DNA of 34,796 nt from Bacteroidota bacterium (GTDB taxonomy: Bacteria; Bacteroidota; Bacteroidia; Chitinophagales; Chitinophagaceae), in the NCBI GenBank assembly GCA_005883765.1, contig VBAQ01000108.1, positions 1-34,796 of the forward strand. Reading direction: 5' to 3'. The notes beneath the pieces were generated by a model. It was given only the letters and a program-made list of their open reading frames with translations, did not search any database and had not been told where the DNA came from. The stretch's first letter is position 1. The number at the start of each line of letters is the position of its first letter. Position numbers and translations under genes: made by a program. Shown in pieces: positions 1-8,916 of the stretch.

Positions 1-2
1 AC

Positions 3-1304
3 ATCGGGAATCTTTTCACGGGAACCTTAAGCATCATTGATGAACCAGGCGAACAACAACTAGGCACATACTCGCAACTTGTTTACCACAACACACCGTA
101 TTCGAAAGAAAAAGAAAATCTGTCCAAGGGTGAAGAAGGAAATCCCATTCCTATGCGCGTTGGAGGAAAATCACCGATCAAATATGTGTTCTATATCATT
201 AAAGAAAATAGGACATATGACCAGGTACTCGGTGATCTTAAAGAAGGCAATGGTGATCCTTCGCTTGTCTTGTTTGGCGAAAAGATCACACCTAACCAAC
301 ACAAACTGGCCAAAGAATTTGTATTGCTGGACAATTTCTATGTCGATGGAGAAGTGAGTGCCGATGGTCACAACTGGAGCATGGGTGCTTATGCTACCGA
401 TTACCTGGAAAAGCACTGGCCAACAAATTATAGCGGTCGCGGAGGTAACTATGACGCTGAAGGCACGAGGGCGATCGCAAACAACAAACTTTTTATCTGG
501 GATGATTGCAAAAGAAGCGGCGTGACATACCGAACGTACGGAGAATTCGCCGATGAGTACAAAGCAAACATTCCAATCCTGGAGCACCATTTTTGTCCTT
601 ATTTTACCAGTTGGGATCAAAAGGTAAGAGACACAACAAGGTTTTACCAATGGAGAAAGGAGTTCGATTCCTTGCTGGCGGCCGATGCGGTTCCACAATT
701 CAATTCACTTCGTTTTATTAACGATCACACCGAAGGTTTGGCGAAGAACAGGCCGACACCATACGCTCACGTGGCCGATAACGATTGGGCGGTTGGTTTA
801 TTCGTTGAATATTTGAGCAAGAGCAAGATCTGGCAATCGAGCGCAGTGTTCATCGTTGAGGATGACGCTCAGGATGGCCCTGATCATGTTGACGCGCATC
901 GCACCACCGCCTATGTTGCCGGGGGCTTCGTGAAAAGAAGTTTTGTAGATCATACCATGTACTCCACCTCATCGATGCTGCGAACGATTGAATTGATCCT
1001 GGGCATGCCGCCCATGACCCAGTATGATGCAGCGGCAGAGCCCATGTGGAGAAGCTTTACGTCCACTCCGAATTTGAATCCGTTTACATCAGTGCCTGCA
1101 CGAATAGACATCACCGAAAAAAATATGGCGCTTAATGAATGGCAGCGCCGCTCAGAGAAATTTGATCTTTCCAAAGAAGACGCCGTTCCGGAACTTGAAT
1201 TCAATTTGGTGCTTTGGCATGGACTGAAAGGCGATAACGTGCCCTTCCCAATGCCGAAACGGGCAGCATTTATAAAAACGATGGAAGAACGGTCTGAACG
1301 CTAA
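3..1304 (+). CDS. Phosphoesterase family protein (PF04185-type), 5' end outside the window
   Basis: The reading frame is open from base 3 with no start codon, so 433 C-terminal residues are visible and the N-terminus lies outside. The first visible residues (NLFTGTLSIID) look like the last blade of a YVTN/NHL-type propeller, which in Bacteroidota often precedes this phosphoesterase domain. The domain opens with IKENRTYDQVLGD, the E-N-R-[ST]-[YF]-D signature of the acid phosphatase/phospholipase C-like family. Further on, DDAQDGPDHVDAHR supplies the Asp/His metal ligands typical of the alkaline phosphatase fold. A secreted or periplasmic phosphoesterase is likely; the substrate cannot be told from the sequence. 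It converges on the DinB-like gene, and its stop codon sits in the loop of a hairpin. An internal ATG at 153 exists, but the upstream frame is clearly coding. Confidence 0.85.
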   Translation: MGNLFTGTLSIIDEPGEQQLGTYSQLVYHNTPYSKEKENLSKGEEGNPIPMRVGGKSPIKYVFYIIKENRTYDQVLGDLKEGNGDPSLVLFGEKITPNQHKLAKEFVLLDNFYVDGEVSADGHNWSMGAYATDYLEKHWPTNYSGRGGNYDAEGTRAIANNKLFIWDDCKRSGVTYRTYGEFADEYKANIPILEHHFCPYFTSWDQKVRDTTRFYQWRKEFDSLLAADAVPQFNSLRFINDHTEGLAKNRPTPYAHVADNDWAVGLFVEYLSKSKIWQSSAVFIVEDDAQDGPDHVDAHRTTAYVAGGFVKRSFVDHTMYSTSSMLRTIELILGMPPMTQYDAAAEPMWRSFTSTPNLNPFTSVPARIDITEKNMALNEWQRRSEKFDLSKEDAVPELEFNLVLWHGLKGDNVPFPMPKRAAFIKTMEERSER

Positions 1305-1354
1305 AAGCGGTCAGACCGAACCTTCGCTTCGCTCAGGTCAACATTCAGACCGCT
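1290..1354. terminator. Hairpin between convergent genes, with a third matching arm
   Basis: CGGTCTGAACGC (1290-1301) pairs with GCGGTCAGACCG (1307-1318) over 12 positions with one mismatch; the loop TAAAA contains the upstream stop codon. A third related arm, TTCAGACCGCT, lies at 1344-1354 and overlaps the stop of the DinB-like gene. There is no T-tract, so it is either a bidirectional termination structure or a small repeat element. Confidence 0.45.
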
Positions 1355-1818
1355 ACCAACTTATTTAAATAGACTATCTGGCCAATGTGATAAATATCGT
1401 GTTGAATGATCCCATGTAACAAAAAGCGGAAATTATAATCGCGGTAATCGACTTTCTCCGAAAGAAATTCATCATCTTTTGTCCCTAAAAATTCAATGAT
1501 CAGGTCATGAGTCACCTTGAATTGAGCCATACCTTTTTCCCAGGTATGGTCGGAAGGATTAATTTCTCTCCAGTCCAATTTTTCAAACGAAGCCATATCT
1601 TTTTCTTCATCTTTTTCCAATCTTTTTAAGGCAAACTCTGCCCAGGTGATCATATGATACAGCAGTTCAATTAAAGAATGTGAGTCATCATTTGGTTTTT
1701 TGTAAACATTTTTCGGATCAAGGTTCTGCAAGATCTTCATCACCGGTTGTCCATACCATGGTTCTCCTTCTAATATCGAACGAATGGTAGTAATGAAATA
1801 GTCAGTTTCTTTCCGCAT
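1345..1818 (-). CDS. DinB-family (DinB/YfiT-like four-helix) protein
   Basis: The product is about 157 residues from the ATG at 1818. The frame stays open to 1875, but the extra 19 residues do not resemble the family, so the internal Met (MRKETDYF) is preferred. The fold is indicated by the first metal-ligand His in LLYHMITW and the paired His in HGIIQHDIYHIGQI near the C-terminus, the spacing used by DinB/YfiT metalloenzymes. Family members include thiol-dependent transferases (bacillithiol or mycothiol S-transferases) and many proteins of unknown role; nothing here identifies the substrate. The ending HDIYHIGQIVYL is typical of the Bacteroidota branch. It is monocistronic and converges with the phosphoesterase. 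Confidence 0.8.
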   Translation of the reverse strand: MRKETDYFITTIRSILEGEPWYGQPVMKILQNLDPKNVYKKPNDDSHSLIELLYHMITWAEFALKRLEKDEEKDMASFEKLDWREINPSDHTWEKGMAQFKVTHDLIIEFLGTKDDEFLSEKVDYRDYNFRFLLHGIIQHDIYHIGQIVYLNKLVAV

Positions 1819-1902
1819 GTGAAGGGCATTTGAGCGTGCGAAAATAGATAATAAAAGAGCCTGGGGAAAGCTCAAATTGTATGAGCGGCATTCCTGTAAC
1901 CC

Positions 1903-1934
1903 TTTTCAAAATTCATTTGTCCAATCTACCTTTG
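1903..1934 (+). promoter_or_regulatory. Possible Bacteroidota-type promoter for the DUF2807 gene
   Basis: A -7 box TACCTTTG (consensus TAnnTTTG) lies at 1927-1934. A partial -33 box TTTC lies at 1903-1906, 20 nt upstream. The predicted transcript would have a leader of about 85 nt before the ATG at 2025. Confidence 0.35.
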
Positions 1935-2024
1935 GTAGTCTCCGGCACCGTGTTTTTGAATTAGCGGTATCATAACAGCTATGCCGATCATTGAATCTAA
2001 TCACGCACTTAAACTCTTCATGTC

Positions 2025-2744
2025 ATGAAAAAAATCTTTCTTCTTGCACTGCCAGCTCTTATGTTATTTTCTTCGTGCCGTTTTGTAACCGGTAAAAGGA
2101 TTCGGGGCAATGGTAATGTGAGAACAGAAGTGAGGTCGCCGGGCAATTTTAACTCTGTTGCTTCTCATGGCTCATTCAACGTCTACGTTTCAAGTGGAAG
2201 TCAATCACTAAAAATAGAGGCCGAGGAAAATCTGCTTCCTTATATAGAAACGTATGTAGACGGATCGGTGCTCCATGTTGAAACGAAGGAAGATTTTTGG
2301 CTGCGCCCCAGTCGCGAGGTTAAAATATTTGTTTCTTCTCCTGAGTTCAAAAGCATTCAGTCATATGGCTCTGGCGACATTATCGGCCAGTCAAAGATCA
2401 CAGATTCATCAAAATTAGAGTTGGGAGTCACCGGCAGCGCCGACGTAAAAATGGATGTAGATGCACCGAGCGTGGATGCTGCAATCCACGGAAGCGGCAA
2501 TATTGATTTGAGAGGAGAAACAAAGACTTTCAGCAGTGAGATCCACGGCAGTGGGGATGTAAAGGCCATGGGTCTGAAATCGGAAGATGCCACCATCAGG
2601 ATCTACGGCAGTGGTGATGCGGATCTTTTTGCCAGTGTAAAATTGGATGTACACATTGGAGGCAGTGGTGATGTGCGCTACAAAGGAAATGCACAGGTGT
2701 CGAGCAGTATTGCCGGAAGCGGAACAGTGAAAAAGGTGGAGTAG
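2025..2744 (+). CDS. DUF2807 (head GIN domain) lipoprotein
   Basis: This is a 239-residue secreted protein. The N-terminus is a lipoprotein signal with a lipobox ending LFSSC, Cys18 being the likely lipidated residue, so it is probably anchored in the outer membrane or periplasm. The rest is a repetitive right-handed beta structure marked by the periodic motif GSGD/GSGN (YGSGDI, HGSGNI, HGSGDV, YGSGDA, GGSGDV, AGSGTV), which defines the DUF2807 family widespread in Bacteroidota. The molecular function of the family is not established; an adhesive or structural surface role is a guess. It stands alone between a minus-strand DinB gene and the minus-strand carB. Confidence 0.88.
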   Translation: MKKIFLLALPALMLFSSCRFVTGKRIRGNGNVRTEVRSPGNFNSVASHGSFNVYVSSGSQSLKIEAEENLLPYIETYVDGSVLHVETKEDFWLRPSREVKIFVSSPEFKSIQSYGSGDIIGQSKITDSSKLELGVTGSADVKMDVDAPSVDAAIHGSGNIDLRGETKTFSSEIHGSGDVKAMGLKSEDATIRIYGSGDADLFASVKLDVHIGGSGDVRYKGNAQVSSSIAGSGTVKKVE

Positions 2745-2883
2745 CATTTTTCCCAAACCTACTCGGCGTTCACAGTAGATTCTTGCTAGTGCAAGTACTA
2801 AGAAATTACTTGGAAAAATGAATTGGCTCGTTTGATTGGAAGGGTGATTCCTCAAAATCCTTAAAATCCCACAAATCCTGGTT
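2745..2883. other. Convergent intergenic region with short repeat motifs
   Basis: The 139 bases between the DUF2807 gene and the end of carB contain the small inverted repeat CTTGC/GCAAG around 2784-2797. At about 2854-2884 there is an A/T-rich AAATCC-type motif resembling short dispersed repeats of Bacteroidota genomes (recalled, not searched). No gene is seen. Confidence 0.3.
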
Positions 2884-5082
2884 CTATTTACTCAAGTACA
2901 TGCTTCTGTCCTTATACAATTGCCTGAAGTATGGGTCGCGCAGGTCTTTAATAAATCGAATAGCTTCTCCTGTAGATTTCATCTCCGGTCCAAGTTCTCT
3001 ACTGACTCCCGGAAATTTTTCAAAACTAAAAACCGGTTCTTTGATAGCGAAGCCCTGGAGTTTTTTATCAAACGTAAAATCTTTTAGCTTGTTAGCCCCG
3101 ATCATGATCTTGGTGGCAATATTTAAATAAGGGATCTGGTAAGCTTTTGCAATAAACGGTGTGGTCCTGGATGCTCTTGGATTGGCTTCAATGACATAAA
3201 CTTTCCCGTCTTTAATGGCATATTGAATATTGATGAGCCCTTTTATCTTTAAAGTTCTTGCAATTTTCTCGGCATAAAATTCCATCGTGGTTACTTCTAA
3301 TGGTGTAAGGTTAAATGCTGGCAGTACTGCATTGCTATCACCGCTATGAATGCCTGCCGGTTCAATATGTTCCATCACTCCCATTACGTGAAATTCTTCT
3401 CCATCAAAAATGGCATCGATCTCCGCTTCCTGGCATCTGTCTAAAAAATGATCGACAAGAATTTTGTTTCCCGGGATGTGTTTCAATAGACTCACCACAG
3501 CTTTTTCAAGGTCGTCATCATTAATCACAATTCTCATTCGCTGTCCACCCAACACATAGCTTGGGCGAACCAAGACAGGATATCCAACTTTGTGAGCGAC
3601 TTCAACAGCTTCATCTACATCATATGCAGTTCCGTAGTTGGGATAAGGAATGTTCAATTCTTTCAGCATATCACTGAATCGACCCCGGTCTTCTGCAATG
3701 TCCATGTCATCAAATGCTGTCCCAATGATCTTGATTCCCCTTTCATGTAAAAATCTTGCAAGTTTCAATGCGGTTTGTCCACCCAATTGAACAATGACGC
3801 CATCAGGTTTTTCGTGTTCAACAATTTCCCACAAGTGCTCCCAGTAAACGGGCTCAAAGTACAGTTTATCGGCCATGTCAAAATCTGTGGACACGGTCTC
3901 AGGATTGCAATTGACCATGATCGATTCATAACCACATTCTTTAATGGCGAGCAGACCATGGACGCAGCAGTAATCGAATTCGATTCCCTGTCCGATGCGA
4001 TTGGGACCCGAACCGAGAACAATGATTTTCTTTTTTGCAGAAACTTTGGATTCGTTGGAGGGCACCAGGCCATTTCCCCCTGGAATCGATTGGGCAGGGC
4101 ATTCAAAAGTAGAATAGAAGTAAGGAGTCTTTGCTTCAAATTCGGCACTACAGGTATCTACCATTTTATATACCCTCGTTACCCCAAGCTCTTTTCTTTT
4201 TTTGTAAATATCTTCTTCTTCACCATGCTGCAGTATCCGGTTGATCTGCTCATCGCTGAACCCATTCACCTTTGCTTCACGCAACAATTCAACCGGCATT
4301 GTATCTAACTCATATTTTGCCAGTTCTTTTTCAATATTGCAGATCTTTTGTATTTCATAAATAAACCAGCGGTCGATCCCTGTTGCCTTGGAAATTGTAT
4401 TTACGCTCACTCCCATCATCAATGCATCCTTGATCCTGAAAATGCGATCCCATTTCGGAGTTTTGATATGGTCGAGAACTTCGTCAGCCTTCACCAAACT
4501 TTTCCCGTAATATCCAAGACCCACGGCGTTATTCTCTAAACTCTGACAGGCTTTTTGAATTGCTTCTGTAAAGCTTCTTCCAATGGCCATCACTTCGCCC
4601 ACACTCTTCATTTGGAGGCCAAGTGTATCATTACCTCCTTTGAATTTGTCAAAATTCCAGCGAGGAATTTTTACAATTACATAATCAAGGGCCGGCTCAA
4701 AATAGGCAGACGTAGTTTTCGTGATTTGGTTTTCCAGCTCGTCCAATGTGTAGCCGATGGCCAGCTTGGCAGCGATCTTTGCTATTGGATAACCTGTCGC
4801 CTTCGACGCCAGCGCCGAGGAACGGCTTACCCGTGGATTTATTTCGATGGCAATGATCTCTTCGGTAGAAGGATTTAGTGCAAACTGCACGTTGCAGCCG
4901 CCAGCAAAATTCCCCAGGTCGCGCATCATTGCTATAGCAGTGTTGCGCATGAGCTGCATTGCCGTATCACTGAGGGTCATAGCAGGTGCTACCGTGATGG
5001 AGTCACCCGTGTGAATTCCCATCGGATCAAAATTTTCGACACTGCAAATGATGCAGACATTGTCGGCGTCGTCTCGTTCCAT
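2884..5082 (-). CDS. carB: Carbamoyl-phosphate synthase large chain, C-terminal piece (frameshifted carB)
   Basis: These 732 residues carry the rest of the first ATP-grasp half ([35 protein letters not shown]), the oligomerisation domain and the complete second ATP-grasp half ([41 protein letters not shown]). The protein ends shortly after [17 protein letters not shown], so the C-terminal MGS-like allosteric domain of the roughly 1070-residue E. coli enzyme is absent; short CarB forms occur in many Bacteroidota (from memory). CarB makes carbamoyl phosphate from ammonia delivered by CarA, bicarbonate and 2 ATP, for pyrimidine and arginine synthesis. The apparent ATG at 5082 is not a true start: it falls mid-domain, exactly where the upstream frame loses homology. 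Together with the 4989-5717 frame this is one gene with a frameshift. Confidence 0.9.
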   Translation of the reverse strand: MERDDADNVCIICSVENFDPMGIHTGDSITVAPAMTLSDTAMQLMRNTAIAMMRDLGNFAGGCNVQFALNPSTEEIIAIEINPRVSRSSALASKATGYPIAKIAAKLAIGYTLDELENQITKTTSAYFEPALDYVIVKIPRWNFDKFKGGNDTLGLQMKSVGEVMAIGRSFTEAIQKACQSLENNAVGLGYYGKSLVKADEVLDHIKTPKWDRIFRIKDALMMGVSVNTISKATGIDRWFIYEIQKICNIEKELAKYELDTMPVELLREAKVNGFSDEQINRILQHGEEEDIYKKRKELGVTRVYKMVDTCSAEFEAKTPYFYSTFECPAQSIPGGNGLVPSNESKVSAKKKIIVLGSGPNRIGQGIEFDYCCVHGLLAIKECGYESIMVNCNPETVSTDFDMADKLYFEPVYWEHLWEIVEHEKPDGVIVQLGGQTALKLARFLHERGIKIIGTAFDDMDIAEDRGRFSDMLKELNIPYPNYGTAYDVDEAVEVAHKVGYPVLVRPSYVLGGQRMRIVINDDDLEKAVVSLLKHIPGNKILVDHFLDRCQEAEIDAIFDGEEFHVMGVMEHIEPAGIHSGDSNAVLPAFNLTPLEVTTMEFYAEKIARTLKIKGLINIQYAIKDGKVYVIEANPRASRTTPFIAKAYQIPYLNIATKIMIGANKLKDFTFDKKLQGFAIKEPVFSFEKFPGVSRELGPEMKSTGEAIRFIKDLRDPYFRQLYKDRSMYLSK

Positions 5083-5717
5083 CCCACCACCGCTTTTTCC
5101 ACCAGTACTTCATGAATGGGCGATGCCTGCAAGCCACGATTCAGAGCCTCGTCCAGCTCATCTTTGTCATGCACGAAGCCACCACCTGTTCCGCCAAGTG
5201 TAAAGGATGGTCGAATTACAAGGGGAAAACCAATATCCTGCGCAAATTCTTTCCCTTCCAAAAATGAGTTAGCAGTTTTGGCCGGCGCAACAGGCACACC
5301 AAGCTCTATCATCCACTTGCGAAATTTTTCACGATCTTCTGCTTTTTCGATCGCCTTGATATCGACGCCTATCAATCGAACATTGTGTTGCTTCCATACC
5401 CCAAGATCCTCTGCTTCTTTGGCAAGATTCAAAGCCGTTTGACCACCCATAGTGGGGAGTACTGAATCAATCTGATTTTCGTCCAGGATCTGTTCAATAC
5501 TTTCAACGGTGAGTGGCAATAAGTATACTTTATCGGCCATCATTGGGTCGGTCATGATGGTTGCAGGATTGCTATTGATAAGAATTACTTTTACTCCTTC
5601 CTCCCGCAAGCTGCGTGCGGCCTGGGAGCCAGAATAGTCAAACTCGCAAGCCTGGCCAATGACGATAGGGCCCGAGCCAATAATAAGAACCGATTTAATG
5701 GAATTGTCTTTGGGCAT
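4989..5717 (-). CDS. carB: Carbamoyl-phosphate synthase large chain, N-terminal piece (frameshifted carB)
   Basis: The piece has 242 residues starting [21 protein letters not shown], the canonical CarB N-terminus. The first 213 residues contain [30 protein letters not shown] and [12 protein letters not shown] of the first ATP-grasp domain. After VEKAVVGW (Trp213, codon 5081-5079) the family sequence should continue roughly KEYELEV..RD. Instead the frame runs into about 29 unrelated residues and stops, while the correct continuation appears in another frame from 5082. Alignment by eye places a loss of about 22 nt at 5079-5082. No carA lies next to it. Confidence 0.88.
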   Translation of the reverse strand: MPKDNSIKSVLIIGSGPIVIGQACEFDYSGSQAARSLREEGVKVILINSNPATIMTDPMMADKVYLLPLTVESIEQILDENQIDSVLPTMGGQTALNLAKEAEDLGVWKQHNVRLIGVDIKAIEKAEDREKFRKWMIELGVPVAPAKTANSFLEGKEFAQDIGFPLVIRPSFTLGGTGGGFVHDKDELDEALNRGLQASPIHEVLVEKAVVGWNETTPTMSASFAVSKILIRWEFTRVTPSR

Positions 5718-5719
5718 TT

Positions 5720-5899
5720 AAGAAATTAAAAAAGTAAAAACTGAAAAATCAAAATGAAAGACCACGATACAATCGCCCTTTTAAAGGACATAAAAAAACC
5801 GGGCAAATTGCCCGGGTTGCAAAACTAAGGGAATAACCTGTAATAAATTAAAAAGTAAAAGATCAAAATGAAAGACGCTGGTCAACAATTGCTCTTTTT
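5720..5899. repeat. Imperfect direct repeat flanking the terminator upstream of carB
   Basis: Copy 1 (about 5720-5782) and copy 2 (about 5842-5899) share an AAATTAAAAAGTAAAA-type stretch and the identical 15-mer ATCAAAATGAAAGAC (5748-5762 and 5862-5876). Each is followed by a related CAATTGCTCTTTT-like tail. The terminator hairpin lies between the copies, so the carB leader appears to be a local duplication. Confidence 0.5.
5792..5816 (-). terminator. Rho-independent terminator downstream of the small secreted protein gene
   Basis: The stem CCGGGC/GCCCGG (5799-5815, extendable through CCGGGCAA/TTGCCCGG) is preceded on the plus strand by seven A residues (5792-5798). Read on the minus strand it is a strong GC hairpin followed by a T-tract. 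It separates the 5968-6177 gene from carB. Confidence 0.75.
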
Positions 5900-5967
5900 G
5901 AATTTTTCCTTTTTTTCCGAAGGAATGCTCCAAAGGAGTCGTTCGGGCCCTCGGCAGATTTTTGCCT

Positions 5968-6177
5968 TTAACTGTGATAAGTTGACATTTCGATTTCATC
6001 CAGTACAACCTGCGAAGGATCTAGGTTGAGATGCCTTCGGCTGTCCAGTTTTGCTTCGTATTTTATCTTTTTCTTGCTCACCCATCTTTGCCTGGCTTCC
6101 TGCCCTTTGACAATACCGACCACAATACCGATCAGCAAGATCATTCTAAATGTGAATTTGTAAAAAATCGTCTTCAT
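5968..6177 (-). CDS. Small secreted or membrane-anchored hypothetical protein (69 aa)
   Basis: The family is not recognised. The start at 6177 is supported by an unusually good Shine-Dalgarno sequence (GAGGAGA, 5 nt upstream on the minus strand), rare among its neighbours. Residues 1-25 (MKTIFYKFTFRMILLIGIVV and on) form a hydrophobic segment fitting a signal peptide or a single membrane anchor. The remainder is short, basic (RQRWVSKKKIKYEAKLDSRR) and ends with an acidic stretch. A T-tract terminator downstream and the strong RBS argue that the gene is expressed independently of carB. No function is proposed. Confidence 0.6.
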   Translation of the reverse strand: MKTIFYKFTFRMILLIGIVVGIVKGQEARQRWVSKKKIKYEAKLDSRRHLNLDPSQVVLDEIEMSTYHS

Positions 6178-6392
6178 AAGTCTCCTCTATATTATTTTCT
6201 TTTCTAAGTTAAAATTTCATGCCACAAATTTCAATACCACTTTAAGGGTATTTGATGTCTTCGTTAACCAAATGTTTAATCGTCTAGTGTATTTAATTGC
6301 TCAATGAATCCACTGCCAACCGTTCGTTTTTCTAAAGTTATTTTTTTTCCGCCAGTCAAAATTTTAAGGAACTTTAACTGAATACTTCAACC

Positions 6393-6857
6393 ATGGTGAC
6401 ATTGAAAGAAGGCGACAAAGCTCCCGCATTTAAGGGCAAGGACCAGGATGGAAATAAGATTTCTTTATCCGACTACAAAAGCAAAAAACTTGTTTTGTAT
6501 TTCTATCCAGAGGCTGATTCACCCACCTGCACTATCGAATCATGTAATCTTAGAGATAACTATGGCCAGTTAAAGAAAAAAGGCTTTGAAGTGGTCGGAG
6601 TAAGTCCCGACGATGAACGCAGCCAAAAGAAATTTGAAACAAAATACAAACTGCCTTTCCCCTTGATCGCTGATACTACTCATGACATTCTTGAAAAATA
6701 CGGCGTATGGGATCAAAAAAAATTGTTCGGAAGAGAGTACATGGGAGTGCTGCGAACAACATTTGTCATTGATGAAAAAGGCACCATTCGAAAAATCTTC
6801 ACTCGTCCCAAAAACAAAGCCCATGCTGAAGAGATCCTTGCTGCTATGAAAAAATAG
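6393..6857 (+). CDS. bcp: Thioredoxin-dependent peroxiredoxin, Bcp/PrxQ type
   Basis: This 154-residue protein is the usual length for Bcp and reduces H2O2 and organic hydroperoxides with electrons from thioredoxin in the cytoplasm. The AhpC/TSA fold is clear (GDKAPAFKGKDQDGN, LVLYFYPEADSPTCTIESC, VVGVSPDDERSQKKF, LRTTFVIDEKGTI). Cys46 is the peroxidatic cysteine and Cys51 the resolving cysteine, five residues apart as in the PrxQ class. In the PxxxTxxC active-site motif the Thr is Ser43 (PEADSPTC), a substitution tolerated in some peroxiredoxins. It has its own roughly 200-bp upstream region and is followed 90 bp later by the DUF5777 gene. Confidence 0.93.
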   Translation: MVTLKEGDKAPAFKGKDQDGNKISLSDYKSKKLVLYFYPEADSPTCTIESCNLRDNYGQLKKKGFEVVGVSPDDERSQKKFETKYKLPFPLIADTTHDILEKYGVWDQKKLFGREYMGVLRTTFVIDEKGTIRKIFTRPKNKAHAEEILAAMKK

Positions 6858-6947
6858 TTTGCAGGAGCTACAAAGTTGGATTGGCAACCTTTCTTTCCAG
6901 TTCTCCGATGTTGTTTAAAACTGGTCACAATCGCACAACCTAATATC

Positions 6948-7922
6948 ATGAAAGCAACCCTTTTACTGATCTGCTGCTTTGTTACATTGGAACTATTTGC
7001 CCAAAATGACACGACAGTCGTTGACATATCAAAAGACATAGACAAAAAAAAATGGTCCAATGATGAATCCACCATTAAGGTCTTTTATGGTCAACGTTTG
7101 ATCAATGCTAAGACGGTTGAGGTTCTTCACAAGGGAGTAATGGCTTTTACCGTGATCCACACTTTTGGCGACATAGCAGGGAGCAATGGTGGAACTAAGA
7201 ATTTCTTCGGATTAGATGAAGTTTCGGATGCACAGATCGGGTTTCAAATAGGGCTGAGCAATCGCTTCAATGTCTTGCTGCAACATACGGTAGGGTACGA
7301 AGGATTACGGCACTTCTACGAAGCAGGGCTCAAGTATCAGTTTTTAAAGCAGAAAACAAATGGTAGTCCTGTTTCTCTTACAGCTTTTGGTAATGTTGTA
7401 TCTACTGGGAACAAAATCACTCTTGACTCCAACGGGATCGGTGCCTACGTATCTGGTCGAGAGAATTCTTTTCTATCCGCATCGGATAGATTGAGTGAAT
7501 TGATACAATTAATGATCGCCCGAAGATTTGGAAATATTAGTCTGCAGCTCAGTGGAACGTTTCTCCACACGAATCTTGTAATTCCCGGAGACCAGGATAA
7601 TTTATTTGCAATAGGTGGCGCTGTAAGATTGCCATTAAGCAAGAAGATCTTTATCATCTCTGATTATTTTCATTCTTTTCGTTCACAGGAAAGTGCGGAC
7701 CTGTGGAAGAGCCGCGGATTTACGCCTCGTGACATTTTTGGAATAGGCGTAGAAATATTGACTGAAGGGCATGTGTTCCATCTGAACTTTACGAACGCAC
7801 GCGATATTTTAGAGAATCGATTCTTGCCACGCACTTCAGAGTCCTGGGGTGACGGCGAGTTCCGCTGGGGGTTTACACTGACCCGTAACTTCACCCTGTT
7901 CAAGGATAAAAAAAACAAATAG
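6948..7922 (+). CDS. DUF5777 family outer-membrane beta-barrel protein
   Basis: The frame is open from 6876, but the ATG at 6948 begins a normal signal peptide (MKATLLLICCFVTLELFAQ, cleavage after the Ala-Gln region), giving about 324 residues. The mature part has alternating amphipathic strands (VMAFTVIHTFGDI, AQIGFQIGLSNRFNVLLQH, YEAGLKYQFL, ISLQLSGTFLHTN, GEFRWGFTLTRNFTLF) and ends with an aromatic-rich strand, as expected for an outer-membrane barrel. HTFGDIAGSNGGTKNFFGLD and the HLNFTNARDILENRFLPRT region are typical of DUF5777. The family role is unknown. The gene converges with birA, leaving 46 bp between them. Confidence 0.82.
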   Translation: MKATLLLICCFVTLELFAQNDTTVVDISKDIDKKKWSNDESTIKVFYGQRLINAKTVEVLHKGVMAFTVIHTFGDIAGSNGGTKNFFGLDEVSDAQIGFQIGLSNRFNVLLQHTVGYEGLRHFYEAGLKYQFLKQKTNGSPVSLTAFGNVVSTGNKITLDSNGIGAYVSGRENSFLSASDRLSELIQLMIARRFGNISLQLSGTFLHTNLVIPGDQDNLFAIGGAVRLPLSKKIFIISDYFHSFRSQESADLWKSRGFTPRDIFGIGVEILTEGHVFHLNFTNARDILENRFLPRTSESWGDGEFRWGFTLTRNFTLFKDKKNK

Positions 7923-7968
7923 AATAATCGTTGGCCTTTGGTTGTCTTGGATTAATCAATCGAGGCTC

Positions 7969-8742
7969 TTATCGTAACCATTCCACTTCTCCAAAGTCAA
8001 ATCTTTCTTCGATGGCATGCTGAACAATCAGCTGTCCTGTTTCTGCAACGCTTTTAACCCTGGCTTCAAAAATGCGATTGAGTTTTTTGAATTTCGCAAC
8101 CTCATTTTTTTTGTAAAGAAGTTCATTGTATTTGCGAAAGATCGAAGCAAATCCCCGATCCATTAATTTTTTGTAAAAAAGATCTACCGATTGGCAGAGC
8201 TGCCTGCCCAGTTCAACAGTATCAAAACTCTCGGTCGTAATTTGTTTCAGTGAAGTCGCGTTTTTTAGATCACCCGGGAATTTCGTTTGATTAATATTGA
8301 CACCAATCCCGATCACTGCCCAGTCCCAGGTTCCGTCGCCTGCTTGCGATCGCCCAACCACGTTCTCTATCAGTATACCTCCTATTTTTTTGTCTTGCCA
8401 GTACAAATCATTCGGCCACTTAATTCTCAACATGGCATCCGTATACCTATTGAGGAAATGGTGTGTGGCGACGGCTACACAGGTACTTAGCTGAAACTGT
8501 TGAAATACCTGTAAGAAAGCTGGCCTCACAACGATGCTCAGTGTGATGTTTCTTCCTCTTTCTGTGGTCCACGATTTGCCACGTTGACCTTTGCCAGCTG
8601 TTTGCTCATGAGCAAAAAAGCAAGCTCCCGGTTGTGCCAGATTAGCATGGATTTGGGCGAGGGCATAGTTATTGGTACTATCAATAGATTGGAGCTCTAT
8701 GAACGGTGATCCCAGCGAATAGCCGACAGGAGGGAGTGGCAA
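7969..8742 (-). CDS. birA: Biotin--[acetyl-CoA-carboxylase] ligase, class I (no DNA-binding domain)
   Basis: At 257 residues it contains only the catalytic and C-terminal domains, without the N-terminal winged helix of repressor-type BirA. It activates biotin to biotinyl-AMP and transfers it to the carboxyl carrier protein. Motifs are SIDSTNNYA (about 19-27), GKGQRGKSW (50-58, the adenylate-binding loop), KWPND (108-112), KKIGGILIE (118-126) and GIGVNIN. The start is odd: an in-frame stop (TAA, 8745-8743) immediately precedes codon TTG at 8742 and the next Met is residue 104, so a TTG start is the best reading. It is divergent from rsfS. Confidence 0.92.
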   Translation of the reverse strand: MPLPPVGYSLGSPFIELQSIDSTNNYALAQIHANLAQPGACFFAHEQTAGKGQRGKSWTTERGRNITLSIVVRPAFLQVFQQFQLSTCVAVATHHFLNRYTDAMLRIKWPNDLYWQDKKIGGILIENVVGRSQAGDGTWDWAVIGIGVNINQTKFPGDLKNATSLKQITTESFDTVELGRQLCQSVDLFYKKLMDRGFASIFRKYNELLYKKNEVAKFKKLNRIFEARVKSVAETGQLIVQHAIEERFDFGEVEWLR

Positions 8743-8750
8743 TTAATTAG

Positions 8751-8767
8751 TATTTTTGACAAAGATA
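8751..8767. promoter_or_regulatory. Possible face-to-face promoter boxes between birA and rsfS
   Basis: TATTTTTG on the plus strand (8751-8758) and TATCTTTG on the minus strand (8767-8760) are both TAnnTTTG -7 boxes, separated by one base, so the region is nearly palindromic. The minus box would give birA a leader of about 11 nt. The plus box would give rsfS a leader of about 150 nt. Convincing -33 boxes are not visible. Confidence 0.35.
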
Positions 8768-8878
8768 GATGAGCAGCGATAAGTAAATTTAGAACGACGC
8801 AAGCCCGATGTATTGAAATAAAATAAAATAACCGGTCGCTCGTCTCAATATAAATCGCCCTCAAAATAAATTCATTAA

Positions 8879-8898
8879 CCTGTCTGCCGGCAGGCAGG
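8879..8898. repeat. Palindromic repeat CCTGTCTGCCGGCAGGCAGG
   Basis: This 20-nt palindrome has one mismatched pair and lies about 18 nt before the rsfS start codon. The pattern (CCTGCCTGCC with its complement) is one I recall as dispersed in Bacteroidota genomes. In the rsfS transcript it would form a hairpin next to the ribosome entry region. Confidence 0.6.
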
Positions 8899-8916
8899 CA
8901 AAAAATCGTTTGATTA

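Noticed and set aside
2415-2855. 146-residue minus-strand frame opposite the DUF2807 gene
   Set aside because: It is a shadow of the repetitive GSGD coding sequence on the other strand, without a start context or homology.
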